The notes under the pieces: model-generated | The model's database searches: none | What the model was told of the DNA's origin: nothing | Seen by the model: the letters and a program-made list of their open reading frames with translations, nothing else | NCBI RefSeq assembly: GCF_900094575.1 | Contig: NZ_FMAE01000001.1 | Location: 806,001 to 870,000 of the forward strand | Length of the DNA: 64,000 nucleotides | From: Bradyrhizobium yuanmingense | Lineage (GTDB): Bacteria > Pseudomonadota > Alphaproteobacteria > Rhizobiales > Xanthobacteraceae | Direction: 5' to 3' | Made by a program: the position numbers and the translations under genes | In this document: positions 23,748 to 33,934 of the stretch, piece by piece | Numbering within the stretch: the stretch's first letter is position 1 | How the letters are laid out: each line of letters begins with the position of its first letter

Positions 23748-24972
23748 ATCGCGCCGCCTGGATCGAACGCAGCACCTCTTCGCTCGGCCAGCAATCGAGC
23801 TTGAGGCCCGCCGACTTCTGATAGGCGCCAAGCGCCGCACGCGTCTGCATGCCGGCCTTGCCGTCGATCTTGTCCTTGTAGAGCCCGATCCGCGTCAGCT
23901 CGCGCTGCATGGTCTCGACGTCCTTGGTGCGCAGCTGTTTCGAGGCCGCCCATGGCGTCGCGAACGGCAGCGGGTTTGTCATGCGGTCGGCAAGGTGGCC
24001 GACGAACAGCACGTAGAGATCGGAGAAATTGTATTCCTTGATGACGAAGTAATTCTTCGTGGTCAGGAATGACGGGCCGTAGATGCCTTCGGGCTGGAGC
24101 AGCGAGGCCGGCTGCGCCTGCTCGGCGGCGCTGAGCTTTTGGCCGCGTACCGGGACAAAACCCTCGCGCAGCCATTGGCCGATCGGCTTCGTCACCTCCG
24201 GCACGCCCGTCGTGCAATCGACCTTCGCCGGCGCCTGCACCTCGTAAGCCCAGCGCACGCCGCTCTGCCAGCCCTTGTTGACGAGCTGCTGCGCAGCCGA
24301 GGCCAGCGCATCCGGCACCGAGTGCCAGATGTCGATGCGGCCATCGCCGTCGAAATCGACGCCATGCTTGTAATATTCGGACGGCAGGAACTGGGTGAGG
24401 CCGGTCGCGCCGGCCCAGGACGAGCGCATGTCCTTGCGCGTGACGACGCCTTCATCGAGGATCTTGAGCGCGGCAATGAACTCGTTGCGATACTGATCCT
24501 TTCGGCGTCCGACATAGGCCTGCGTCGCCAGTACGCGCACCAGATCGTAGGGCAACGTGTGCCGGCCATAGTCTGTCTCGCGGCCCCAGATGGCGAGCAT
24601 GACGGTCGCCGGCACCCCGGACTTCTTCTCGATCTCGTCCAGCGAGGTACGATGCTTTTGGAGCAGCCGCTGCCCCTCGCCTGCAAGCCGCGCGATCGAG
24701 GCTTCCTTGACGTAGTCGGCCGGCACCTGCACGAACTCGGCCTGCGACGGCGCACCCGTTGCCGGCCGCCCGGGCAAGAGCAGATCGGGCAGCTTGTAGT
24801 CGGGCTCCAGCCCGCGCGTTTGCGCATCGAACGTTGCGCGCGAAACGCCGGCCTGTTGGGCCTCCGGCCACAACGAGGCGATGAACTGGGTGAAAGCGGC
24901 GTCGGCAGCACGGACGGGCGACCAGCTGCAGGCGATGACGATCCCCGCAGCGATGAGCGCCCGTCGCATCAT
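23746..24972 (-). CDS. Lytic murein transglycosylase with peptidoglycan-binding domain (MltB type)
   Basis: 408 residues. A signal peptide (MMRRALIAAGIVIACSW) is cut near VRA-AD; there is no lipobox. The SLT_2 catalytic domain (about 25-325) has catalytic Glu in LAIWGRETDYGRH and the TGLTQFLPSEYYKHGVDFDG substrate motif. A C-terminal PG_binding_1 domain (about 345-405) reads LTRIGLYKDKIDGKAGMQTR. It cleaves glycan strands non-hydrolytically in the periplasm. The two-domain layout is the usual rhizobial one. It ends inside a repeat and is followed upstream by ettA on the same strand, 7 bases away. Confidence 0.92.
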   Translation of the reverse strand: MMRRALIAAGIVIACSWSPVRAADAAFTQFIASLWPEAQQAGVSRATFDAQTRGLEPDYKLPDLLLPGRPATGAPSQAEFVQVPADYVKEASIARLAGEGQRLLQKHRTSLDEIEKKSGVPATVMLAIWGRETDYGRHTLPYDLVRVLATQAYVGRRKDQYRNEFIAALKILDEGVVTRKDMRSSWAGATGLTQFLPSEYYKHGVDFDGDGRIDIWHSVPDALASAAQQLVNKGWQSGVRWAYEVQAPAKVDCTTGVPEVTKPIGQWLREGFVPVRGQKLSAAEQAQPASLLQPEGIYGPSFLTTKNYFVIKEYNFSDLYVLFVGHLADRMTNPLPFATPWAASKQLRTKDVETMQRELTRIGLYKDKIDGKAGMQTRAALGAYQKSAGLKLDCWPSEEVLRSIQAAR

Positions 24973-24979
24973 GCCGCCA

Positions 24980-26629
<1,650 letters not shown>

Positions 26630-26864
26630 CGGTCCCGTGAAACCTTCGATTTGAGGAAATTTGCTTCGCCAGCGATGTAGCGATCCCGCCCCCAAAGGGC
26701 AACGTTTTCCGTCCGTTCACCACGGATGAATACGGTCAGGAAACCATCCGGCCACCGATCCGGACAATTGAAACCATCTTTTAATAAATCAGGCCAAAGC
26801 TCGGTTTCGCGCGGAAACAGCGCCACCCGCTCAGAACGAACGGGGAGCACAGCGAGGCCGCATC
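26630..26864. other. Divergent intergenic region upstream of ettA
   Basis: 235 bases between ettA and a small plus-strand gene. An A+T-rich stretch (caattgaaaccatcttttaa, 26764-26783) could hold promoter elements. No repeat or clear operator is seen. Confidence 0.4.
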
Positions 26865-27080
26865 ATGGCTCTGATCGAGACCAATTCGCTTCCCATTCCG
26901 GCAGGAGCCGGGCGCACTTTCGGGTTCGCCTCGGAGATCAAGGCCTTCTGGAAGCGCTTCTTCGTCACCGCCTTCAATCCCTACCGGCCCGAGCTGCATT
27001 ACATGCGCGGCCCCGGCCCCGCCTGGCGCGCCAAGCACGGCATGGATGCACCGCTTCGCTTGAAGCCCCGCGACCTCTGA
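26865..27080 (+). CDS. Small conserved protein of unknown function
   Basis: 71 residues: MALIETNSLPIPAGAGRTFG, an amphipathic helix with KAFWKRFFVTAFNPYRPELH, and a basic tail LRLKPRDL. No signal peptide or membrane helix. ATG has a weak upstream site. The Trp/Phe-rich central helix might be membrane-peripheral. Unknown function; it stands between ettA and a dehydrogenase. Confidence 0.6.
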   Translation: MALIETNSLPIPAGAGRTFGFASEIKAFWKRFFVTAFNPYRPELHYMRGPGPAWRAKHGMDAPLRLKPRDL

Positions 27081-27211
27081 GCGACGATCTCCTATCGGAT
27101 TTTTGAAGGCGCAGGCTGCTTGCGCGCCGGCGCGATTGCGCGCAAACCATGGCCAGGTTCCGATGACGGCGCCCGCCTGGCGCCTTCACCTCTCGCCATG
27201 GATGAACGCTG

Positions 27212-28174
27212 ATGAGCCGGCTGCGCTGCGCAATCCTCGACGACTATTTCAATCTCGCCCTCGACGTCGCCGACTGGCCGAAATTGTCGGATCGCGTCGA
27301 CGTCACCGTGTTCAGCCATCCCTTCGCCTCCGAGCAGGCCGCAGCCAGTGCGCTCACCGACTTCGAAATCATCTGCGCGATGCGCGAGCGCACGGCGTTT
27401 CCCAAGAGCCTGTTCGATCGCCTGCCGAAGCTGAAGCTGCTGCTGACCTCGGGCATGCGCAACGCTGCGATCGACATCGAGGCCGCGAAAGCGCGCGGCA
27501 TCGCCATCGGCGGCACGCAATATTCCCGCGATCCGACGGCGCCGCTCACGATGGGCCTGATCCTGGAATTGACCCGCGGCATCGGCCGAGAGAACGCGCG
27601 CATGCATGCGGGCGAGTCCTGGCAGACATTTGCCGGAGTCGAGATCGAAGGGCTGACGCTCGGCGTCGTCGGGCTCGGCAAGCTCGGCAGCAAGATGGCG
27701 GGCATTGCGAAAGCGTTCGGCATGAACGTGATCGCCTGGAGCCCGAACCTGACGCCGGAAAAGTGCGCTTCTGTTGGCGTCGGCTACGCCACCAAGGAGG
27801 AGCTGTTCGCCAAGGCCGACATCGTCACCATCCACGTGGTGCTGAGCGAGCGCTCGCGTGGCCTCGTCAGCCGCGCGGATCTTGCGCGGATGAAACCGAC
27901 GGCCTTCCTGGTCAACACCGCGCGCGGGCCGATCGTGGATGAGCAGGCGCTGCTGGACGCTTTGCAGCAGCGCAAGATCGCAGGCGCCGGCCTGGACGTG
28001 TTCTCGGTCGAGCCGCTGCCGGTCGACCATCCCTTCCGCAAGCTCGACAATCTCGTGCTGACGCCGCATCTGGGCTACGCCACCACGGATGGTCTGCGCA
28101 TCCATTACGGCCAGATGGTCGAGGCGATCGACGCCTTCACCAAAGGCGGCGAGCTGCCGCGGAAGCTGGCCTGA
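27212..28174 (+). CDS. D-2-hydroxyacid dehydrogenase family protein
   Basis: 320 residues. NAD-binding motif GVVGLGKLGSKMAG (about 150-163). Catalytic Arg in NTARGPIVDE, Glu in the DVFSVEPLP segment, and His in LTPHLGYAT. The family includes phosphoglycerate, glycerate and glyoxylate reductases; this N-terminus (CAILDDYFNLALDVADWPKL) is the subgroup seen in rhizobia without assigned substrate. Reduces 2-keto acids or oxidises D-2-hydroxy acids in the cytoplasm. ATG overlaps a preceding TGA (ctgatgagc). Confidence 0.9.
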   Translation: MSRLRCAILDDYFNLALDVADWPKLSDRVDVTVFSHPFASEQAAASALTDFEIICAMRERTAFPKSLFDRLPKLKLLLTSGMRNAAIDIEAAKARGIAIGGTQYSRDPTAPLTMGLILELTRGIGRENARMHAGESWQTFAGVEIEGLTLGVVGLGKLGSKMAGIAKAFGMNVIAWSPNLTPEKCASVGVGYATKEELFAKADIVTIHVVLSERSRGLVSRADLARMKPTAFLVNTARGPIVDEQALLDALQQRKIAGAGLDVFSVEPLPVDHPFRKLDNLVLTPHLGYATTDGLRIHYGQMVEAIDAFTKGGELPRKLA

Positions 28175-28180
28175 AACGAA

Positions 28181-28206
28181 AAGGGCGTGCCGACGGCACG
28201 CCCTTC
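28181..28206 (-). terminator. Bidirectional terminator between convergent genes
   Basis: A perfect 11-bp stem aagggcgtgcc / ggcacgccctt with a 3-base loop. On the minus strand it is followed by ttttcgtttc, ending the L,D-transpeptidase transcript; it may also end the dehydrogenase transcript. Confidence 0.8.
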
Positions 28207-28229
28207 GCAATCTCATCGAGTTGAGGCCC

Positions 28230-29429
28230 TCAGCGCACGGTGACCGGCGCGGGCAGCGGCGGCACAACGGTGGGCTGCGTCCCCGGGACCGGGCCCGCCT
28301 GGGCGGACATCGGAGCCGGCCCGGCAGCGCTCTGCGTCGGCGCAGCGGAGGCCGTCGCCGTTCCCGGCGGCGGACCACCCGGCATCACGACAACGCGGGT
28401 GCCGACCTTGACGCGCTCGAACAGGTCGGAGACGTCCTCGTTCAGCATGCCGATGCAGCCGGAGGAGACGAACTTGCCGATCGTCGAGGGCTGGTTGGTG
28501 CCGTGGATGCGGTAGACGGTCGAACCTAGATACATCGCGCGGGCGCCGAGCGGATTACCCGGGCCGCCGGCCATGAAGCGCGGCAGATAGGGCTGACGCT
28601 CGATCATCTCGGTCGGCGGATGCCAATCCGGCCACTCGGCCTTGCGGGTGATCTTCTGCACGCCCGTCCAGGTGAAGCCGTCGCGGCCGACTCGGACGCC
28701 GTAGCGGATCGCACGGCCGCCTCCGAGCACGTAATAGAGGTAGGTGTTGGGCGTATCGACCACGAGCGTGCCGGCCGGCTCCTTGGTCTGGAACGCGACC
28801 TCCTGACGGCGCAGGTTCGGCGGCAGCTGCACCGGCGCGGCATCGGGCTGCTCCTCGGGCGGCAGCGCGGCCAGGGTCACCGGGCGGCCATCCGTGCCCA
28901 CGGGCGGCTGTCCGGCCTGGACCGTCCCAGTCGCGGAGGGACCGCCCACAGACTCGGGCGGACGCAGGCCATCGTTGGCGGGCGATTGCTGAGGCGGACG
29001 GTCGGCGTAGATCACCGCCGGCGGACCGGCGGGGCGGCCGTAGCGGGGATCGTCGGGCGACATCACGGGGCCCTGCGGCGCGGCCGAATAGACCGGCGGG
29101 GCGCCAGCCGGGCGCCCATAGCGCGGATCATCCGGCGACATCACCGGACCTTGGGGTGGGGCGGCCGAATAGACCGGAGGCGCGCCCATCGGACGACCGT
29201 AGCGCGGATCGTCGGCCGGACCGGGCGGGGGCAGCGAGGCATGCGGCATCGCCTCGTCGCCTTCGTCGAGCGCGTCGAAATTCGGCATGCGGTCACCGGG
29301 CCGATATTCGGCAGGCGCGCCATAGCTTGGCACCTGCTGGATCGGATAGCTCTGAGCCTGAGCGAGCGAGGTTCCCGCCGCAGCGACTGTTGCGGCAGCG
29401 CATATCGTCAGAAAGTGTTTGATCATCAT
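28230..29429 (-). CDS. L,D-transpeptidase (YkuD domain) with Pro-rich repeat region
   Basis: 399 residues. Signal peptide MMIKHFLTICAAATVAAAG cut near AQA-QS. Residues about 65-150 hold three imperfect repeats of DDPRYGRP-x-GAPPVYSAAP-x-GPVMSP. The YkuD domain (about 215-350) ends with the catalytic His/Cys motif: HGTNQPSTIGKFVSSGCIGM. The C-terminus is Pro/Ala-rich. Such enzymes make 3-3 cross-links in peptidoglycan or attach proteins to it; several exist per Bradyrhizobium genome. Start at the ATG pair 29429/29426 beginning the signal peptide. Confidence 0.92.
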   Translation of the reverse strand: MMIKHFLTICAAATVAAAGTSLAQAQSYPIQQVPSYGAPAEYRPGDRMPNFDALDEGDEAMPHASLPPPGPADDPRYGRPMGAPPVYSAAPPQGPVMSPDDPRYGRPAGAPPVYSAAPQGPVMSPDDPRYGRPAGPPAVIYADRPPQQSPANDGLRPPESVGGPSATGTVQAGQPPVGTDGRPVTLAALPPEEQPDAAPVQLPPNLRRQEVAFQTKEPAGTLVVDTPNTYLYYVLGGGRAIRYGVRVGRDGFTWTGVQKITRKAEWPDWHPPTEMIERQPYLPRFMAGGPGNPLGARAMYLGSTVYRIHGTNQPSTIGKFVSSGCIGMLNEDVSDLFERVKVGTRVVVMPGGPPPGTATASAAPTQSAAGPAPMSAQAGPVPGTQPTVVPPLPAPVTVR

Positions 29430-29794
29430 CGCTCTTGTATAGTCCCCAAGCCCGACCGGACCGTTAACGGCCAGATGACGGAAGATAGCGGCACATTCAA
29501 GACATATCAGGCTTATTTGCGCCGGACTTGCCGATTTGTGATCCGCAAGACTACCGTTGCCCCGTTGCATCACGGGGCTGAAATCGTATCGCGCCTTCGA
29601 TTGGCGCGATGGTCGGCCGCGATTTTAACGGAACGATGCGGAGACGTTGCGATATGGTCGAATCAGCCTGATTCGCCACCTTTTTGAGCTCCGATCCCGC
29701 GTGGCGAACGCGGCAAGCAGTACCGTCACCGCGTTCAGATGGCTCTTGAGCCCCGGCTACTTCCGCCGCCGGGGCGGAAATTCGCAATCGCTCA

Positions 29795-30565
29795 ATGCTT
29801 CCCGGCTTTCGCTTCCTGTTTGCCGCGATCCTGCTGTCAACCTCCATCCTGGTGTTCGGCCTAGGGGCCGCCGCTCTGCTCCGGGCGACCCATCAGCAAT
29901 ATGTCAACAACCCCGGCTGGCGGAACGGGCCGCAGGAGCAAATGTTTGCGCAGGCGCCCGAGCCGGCCCAGCCGGTGCTCGCGGTGCTGCGGACCGAGCC
30001 GGAGCCACCTGCCGAGACCACGCCATCGCTGCGCGACCAGGTGCCGACCATCGCTCTGCCCCTGAGCGAGCCCGAACAGGTTGCTGCACTGACGACCGAG
30101 ACCGACGTCCAGCCCGAGGCCGCCGCGCCCCTGGCTGAAGTGCCGGCCATCGAAGCAGCCAAGCCCGAACCGACCGTGACGGCCGCAGCGCCGGCTTCCA
30201 TCGATACGCTGACCCCCGCCGACACCACGGCCGGGATTCCCGAGGCCCAGCCTGCCGCAATCGCCAGCGAGCCGGAACCAGCTGACCCGACCCTCGCCGC
30301 CGCGGCGCTCGATGTCGCCTCCGCAAGGCTCGCTGCGCTGAACGCCGCCACAGCGGCGACGGACGCGCCGGCGAAGGTCAAGGCCGAGAGCAGCAAGGCC
30401 GAGAGCACCAAGTCGGACAGCAAGGCGACCAAGCGCAAGGCCAAGGCCAAGAAGCGCCAGCGCGTGGTGCGGCGCCCGCCGCCTCAGCAGCTGCAGCAGC
30501 AGCTCGATCCGTTCGGTCAGCAGCAGCCGGCTTTCGCGACAACAACGACCGCACGCACGCGGTGA
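29795..30565 (+). CDS. Membrane-anchored Pro/Ala-rich protein
   Basis: 256 residues. One N-terminal membrane helix (FLFAAILLSTSILVFGLGAA), then a long low-complexity Ala/Pro/Glu/Thr region, an Lys/Ser-rich stretch (KAESSKAESTKSDSKATKRK) and a basic/Gln-rich tail (RRPPPQQLQQQL). It is likely anchored in the inner membrane with a periplasmic extended region. Basic Lys-rich and Pro-rich parts recall TonB- or TolA-like spacers, but no folded domain is recognised. Unknown function. Confidence 0.65.
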   Translation: MLPGFRFLFAAILLSTSILVFGLGAAALLRATHQQYVNNPGWRNGPQEQMFAQAPEPAQPVLAVLRTEPEPPAETTPSLRDQVPTIALPLSEPEQVAALTTETDVQPEAAAPLAEVPAIEAAKPEPTVTAAAPASIDTLTPADTTAGIPEAQPAAIASEPEPADPTLAAAALDVASARLAALNAATAATDAPAKVKAESSKAESTKSDSKATKRKAKAKKRQRVVRRPPPQQLQQQLDPFGQQQPAFATTTTARTR

Positions 30566-30575
30566 TCTTACTTCT

Positions 30576-30720
30576 TCACCTCTCCCCGCTTGCGGGGAGA
30601 GGTCGGAATACGCGCGTCGCGCGGATTCCGGGTGAGGGGGTACAGGTCCGTCGATAGTCTCATCGTGTGGAGAGAGGCCCCTCACCCCAACCCTCTCCCC
30701 GTAAGAACGGGGCGAGGGAG
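30576..30720. repeat. Interspersed palindromic repeat, family F
   Basis: Outer arms cacctctccccgcttgcggg and ccctctccccgtaagaacgg, with internal ggggagaggtcgg and gagaggcccctcacccc. It sits between convergent genes (29795 and 30745). Confidence 0.75.
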
Positions 30721-30744
30721 CGCACCGTCATCGTGGCTGCAACC

Positions 30745-31602
30745 TCAAGCCGGGCCGGTCGCGATGGCCGGGCCGCCGGCCTGGCCCCATTCCGACCACG
30801 AGCCGTCATAGAGCGCGGTGTCGGTGATGCCGAGGCGGTAGAGCGCGAGCGTCAGCACGCCGGCCGAGACGCCGGAGCCGCAGCTCGTCACGATCGGCGC
30901 ATCCAGCTCGACGCCGGCATTGGTGAAGGCGGCGCGGAGCTCGTCGAGCGGCTTCATCTCGCCGGTCGCGGCGTCGAACAGCAGATTGTAGGGCACGTTG
31001 CGGGCGCCGGGGATGTGACCGGAGCGGATGCCCGGGCGCGGCTCGGGCGCGCGGCCTTCGAAGCGATCGGCGGCGCGCGCGTCGATCACCTGCTCGTTGC
31101 GGCTTTCGACATTGGCGATCAGTTGCTGCATGCTGCGCACGCGGTTTGCGTCATAGCTCGCCGTGAAGGTCGTCGGCTTCGGCTTGACCTCGCCGCTCTC
31201 GGTCGCGCGTCCCTCAGTGCGCCACTTCTTCAGACCGCCATTGAGAATGCGCACGTTGCTGTGGCCATAGGACAGGAACATCCACCACGCACGCGGCGCT
31301 GCGACCCAGCCGCCGGCATCATAGAGCACGACGGTGTCCGCGTTGGAGATGCCGAGATTGCCGACGTCGCGGCCGAACTGCTCGGCGCTCGGAAACATGT
31401 GCGGCAGCGGGTTGGAATGATCCGACACCGCATCGACGTCGAAGAACACGGCGCCCGGCAGATGCGCGGCGAGATAGTCGTCCTTCGGCAGCGGCAGCAC
31501 GCCCGGCAGCTTGAAGCTGGCGTCGAGGATCTTGACGTTGGCATCGCCGATGTGAGCGGCGAGCCATTCGGTGGAGACGAGGGGGTCGGTGGCGGTGGTC
31601 AT
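30745..31602 (-). CDS. sseA: 3-mercaptopyruvate sulfurtransferase
   Basis: 285 residues with tandem rhodanese domains. The second carries the active loop SCGSGVSAGVL with C241, the CGSGVTA type that marks 3-mercaptopyruvate rather than thiosulfate sulfurtransferases. The first domain has no active Cys (ValLeuTyrAsp at the site: VVLYDAGGWVAAPRAW). Transfers sulfur from 3-mercaptopyruvate to thiol or cyanide acceptors in the cytoplasm. A separate single-domain rhodanese follows on the same strand past a repeat. Confidence 0.92.
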   Translation of the reverse strand: MTTATDPLVSTEWLAAHIGDANVKILDASFKLPGVLPLPKDDYLAAHLPGAVFFDVDAVSDHSNPLPHMFPSAEQFGRDVGNLGISNADTVVLYDAGGWVAAPRAWWMFLSYGHSNVRILNGGLKKWRTEGRATESGEVKPKPTTFTASYDANRVRSMQQLIANVESRNEQVIDARAADRFEGRAPEPRPGIRSGHIPGARNVPYNLLFDAATGEMKPLDELRAAFTNAGVELDAPIVTSCGSGVSAGVLTLALYRLGITDTALYDGSWSEWGQAGGPAIATGPA

Positions 31603-31620
31603 TGAAGCATTCTCCGTTGG

Positions 31621-31721
31621 TCATTCCGGGGCGTGCGAAGCACGAGCCCGGAATCCATCGTGCCTCAGACTCTGTGGATCAATGGATTCCGGGCTCACGC
31701 TTCGCGTGCCCCGGAATGACG
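31621..31721. repeat. Interspersed palindromic repeat, family C
   Basis: Arms tcattccggggcgtgcgaag and gcgtgccccggaatgac, inner gagcccggaatccat / atggattccgggctc. More copies are at 32174-32273 and 38369-38456. Confidence 0.88.
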
Positions 31722-31740
31722 GGTGGAGAGGGCAAGGCCC

Positions 31741-32154
31741 TCACCCCTTCTTCTTCGGCTCCCACTTCTCCGTGGGCCCGCCGGCATCGCGCCAGGCGGC
31801 GTAGCCGCCGGCGATGTGGGCGACGGGCTTGAGGCCCATGTCCTGCGCGGTCTTGGCGGCGAGCGCGGAGCGTAAGCCCCCGGCGCAGTGGAACACGAAC
31901 TTCTTGTCTTCCTGGAAGATCGGTTTTGCGTACGGGCTCTGCGGGTCGATCCAGAATTCGAGCATGCCGCGGGTGCAGGCGAAGGCGCCGGGGATGCGGC
32001 CGTCGCGCTCGATCTCGCGGGGATCGCGGATGTCGACGATGACGACGTCGCCGTTCTTGGAGATCTCGATGGCGTCCTTGGCGGTGAGCGTCTCGATCTC
32101 GGCATTGGCCTCGTCGATCAGCGCCTTGATGCCGCGGGTGATGGTCTGGGGCAC
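31741..32154 (-). CDS. Single-domain rhodanese-like protein
   Basis: 137 residues, one rhodanese fold. The active loop is FHCAGGLRSALA with C90, followed by HIAGGYAAWRDAGGP. The DIRDPREIERDGRIPGA segment is the typical early motif. No signal peptide. Likely moves sulfane sulfur between carriers. It lies between two family C repeats and downstream (same strand) of the VWA gene. Confidence 0.9.
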   Translation of the reverse strand: MPQTITRGIKALIDEANAEIETLTAKDAIEISKNGDVVIVDIRDPREIERDGRIPGAFACTRGMLEFWIDPQSPYAKPIFQEDKKFVFHCAGGLRSALAAKTAQDMGLKPVAHIAGGYAAWRDAGGPTEKWEPKKKG

Positions 32155-32173
32155 GTGCTTCTCCCTCTTGTTG

Positions 32174-32273
32174 TCATTCAGGGGCGCGCGTAGCGCGAGC
32201 CCGGAATCTATTCCTCTACATGCACTGCGGCCCGATGGATTCCGGGTTCGCCCTTCGGGCGCCCCGGAATGAC
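32174..32273. repeat. Interspersed palindromic repeat, family C
   Basis: Arms tcattcaggggcgcgcg and gcgccccggaatgacg, inner gagcccggaatcta / tggattccgggttc. A copy of the element at 31621-31721. Confidence 0.85.
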
Positions 32274-32284
32274 GACGGGAGGCA

Positions 32285-33460
32285 TCAATGCGTCAATTCC
32301 TTCATCGCGGCTTCCAGCCCCTCGATCGTGATCGGATACATCCGATTGGCGAAGATGCGCTTGATGATGGTGGTGGATTCCGAATAGTCCCAGTGCTTCT
32401 GCTGCACCGGGTTCAGCCACACCGTATGCGGATAGGTGCGGATGATGCGGTCGAGCCAGACCGAGCCGGGCTCCTCGTTGACGTGTTCGACCGAGCCGCC
32501 GGGCACCATGATCTCGTAAGGCGACATCGAGGCATCGCCGACGAACACGACCTTGTAGTCGTGCGGGTATTTGTGCAGCACGTCCCAGGTCGGCGTGCGG
32601 TCGGTGAAGCGGCGCTTGTTCTGCTTCCACACGCCCTCATAGAGGCAATTGTGGAAGTAGAAATACTCCATGTGCTTGAACTCGCTCTTCGCCGCCGAGA
32701 ACAGCTCCTCGACCTGCTCGATATGCGCATCCATTGAGCCGCCAATGTCGAAGAACACCAAGAGCTTCACCGCGTTGCGCCGCTCGGGGCGCATGTGCAC
32801 GTCGAGGTAGCCGTGATTGGCGGTCTCGCGAATGGTGGTGTCGAGATCGAGCTCATCGGGCGCGCCGGTGCGCGCGAACTTGCGCAGGCGCCGCAGCGCC
32901 ACCTTGATGTTGCGGATGCCGAGCTCAACATTGCCGTCGAGATCCCGAAACTCGCGCTTGTCCCACACCTTCACGGCGCGGTTGTTGCGGTTCTTCTCCT
33001 GGCCGATGCGCACGCCTTCGGGGTTGTAGCCGTGCGCGCCGAACGGCGAGGTGCCGGCGGTGCCGATCCATTTCGAGCCGCCCTGGTGCCGGCCCTTCTG
33101 CTCCTCGAGGCGCTTCTTCAAGGTCTCCATGAGCTTGTCCCAGCCCATGGCCTCGATCTGCTTCTTTTCTTCTTCGGTCAGGTATTTCTCGGCGAGCTTC
33201 TTCAGCCACTCCTCGGGGATCTCCGCCTTCTCCATGGCGTCGAGCAGGCTTTCCAGCCCCTTGAACACCGTGCCGAAGACGCGGTCGAACTTGTCGAGAT
33301 TGCGCTCGTCCTTCACCAGCGAGGCGCGCGACAGGTAATAGAAATTCTCGACCGTATAGTCCGCAAGGTCAGCGTCGAGCGCCTCCATCAGCGTGAGGTA
33401 TTCGCGCAGCGTCACGGGGACCTGCGCATCGCGCAGAGAGGTGAAGAATTGCAGGAACAT
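32285..33460 (-). CDS. VWA-domain protein of the CoxE/YehP-like type
   Basis: 391 residues. The N-terminal 200 residues are helical and charged. The C-terminal von Willebrand A domain has a degenerate MIDAS, VFFDIGGSMDAHIEQ (DxGxS instead of DxSxS), with later VFVGDASMSPYEI. Such proteins pair with MoxR-type AAA ATPases as insertion or maturation chaperones. The matching ATPase gene is divergent at 33935, across the small glsB-like gene. Start at 33460 (MFLQFFTSLRDAQVPVTLRE); the same frame stays open to 35179 on the antisense of moxR but is not coding there. Confidence 0.88.
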   Translation of the reverse strand: MFLQFFTSLRDAQVPVTLREYLTLMEALDADLADYTVENFYYLSRASLVKDERNLDKFDRVFGTVFKGLESLLDAMEKAEIPEEWLKKLAEKYLTEEEKKQIEAMGWDKLMETLKKRLEEQKGRHQGGSKWIGTAGTSPFGAHGYNPEGVRIGQEKNRNNRAVKVWDKREFRDLDGNVELGIRNIKVALRRLRKFARTGAPDELDLDTTIRETANHGYLDVHMRPERRNAVKLLVFFDIGGSMDAHIEQVEELFSAAKSEFKHMEYFYFHNCLYEGVWKQNKRRFTDRTPTWDVLHKYPHDYKVVFVGDASMSPYEIMVPGGSVEHVNEEPGSVWLDRIIRTYPHTVWLNPVQQKHWDYSESTTIIKRIFANRMYPITIEGLEAAMKELTH

Positions 33461-33583
33461 GGGTAACAGATTGCCCGTCGGGTGGCGAACGTCAAGGGGC
33501 GCAGACCGTCGCGGGACGCTGGACCGGCAGGCTTTTTGCTCTAGAATTGGCGACAATGAGGGGTTGTTTGGGGGACGTTTGCA

Positions 33584-33829
33584 ATGGGAATTCTCGCAGC
33601 GCTGATCATCGGTGCCATCGCCGGCTGGCTTGCGGGCAAGATTGTCCATGGGGCGGGATTTGGGCTGATCGGCAACATCGTCGTCGGCATCATCGGCGCG
33701 CTGGTGGCGAGCTGGGTTCTGCCACAGCTGCACATCCAGCTGGCAACGGGCACAATCGGCGCCATCGTCGATGCCACGATCGGCGCGGTGATTGTGCTCG
33801 TCATCCTTTCGCTGATAAAACGGGTCTGA
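33584..33829 (+). CDS. GlsB/YeaQ/YmgE family stress-response membrane protein
   Basis: 81 residues with three glycine-rich membrane helices: LIIGAIAGWLAGKIVHGAG, LIGNIVVGIIGALVASWVL and a last one VDATIGAVIVLVILSLIKRV. This is the transglycosylase-associated/GlsB family of small inner-membrane proteins induced by stress; biochemical role unknown. Terminator hairpin follows. It separates the divergent VWA and MoxR genes. Confidence 0.92.
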   Translation: MGILAALIIGAIAGWLAGKIVHGAGFGLIGNIVVGIIGALVASWVLPQLHIQLATGTIGAIVDATIGAVIVLVILSLIKRV

Positions 33830-33847
33830 AAGCCTGACCGAACCAGG

Positions 33848-33873
33848 AACGGCCGCCTCGAGCGGCCGTTCGC
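33848..33873 (+). terminator. Terminator hairpin after the GlsB-type gene
   Basis: A perfect 9-bp stem aacggccgc / gcggccgtt with a 5-base loop, 18 bases past the stop. The trailing bases (cgcttg) are weak in T. Confidence 0.6.
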
Positions 33874-33934
33874 TTGTCGTGACCAGGGCATGAAATTGGC
33901 GATGCCCGGCGACGACGACCAACAAGGACGAGCA

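Noticed and set aside
29795..30685. Long antisense frames opposite the Pro/Ala-rich gene
   Set aside because: Ala/Pro codon runs (GCN, CCN) leave the opposite strand stop-free; the antisense products are low-complexity and lack starts with ribosome sites.
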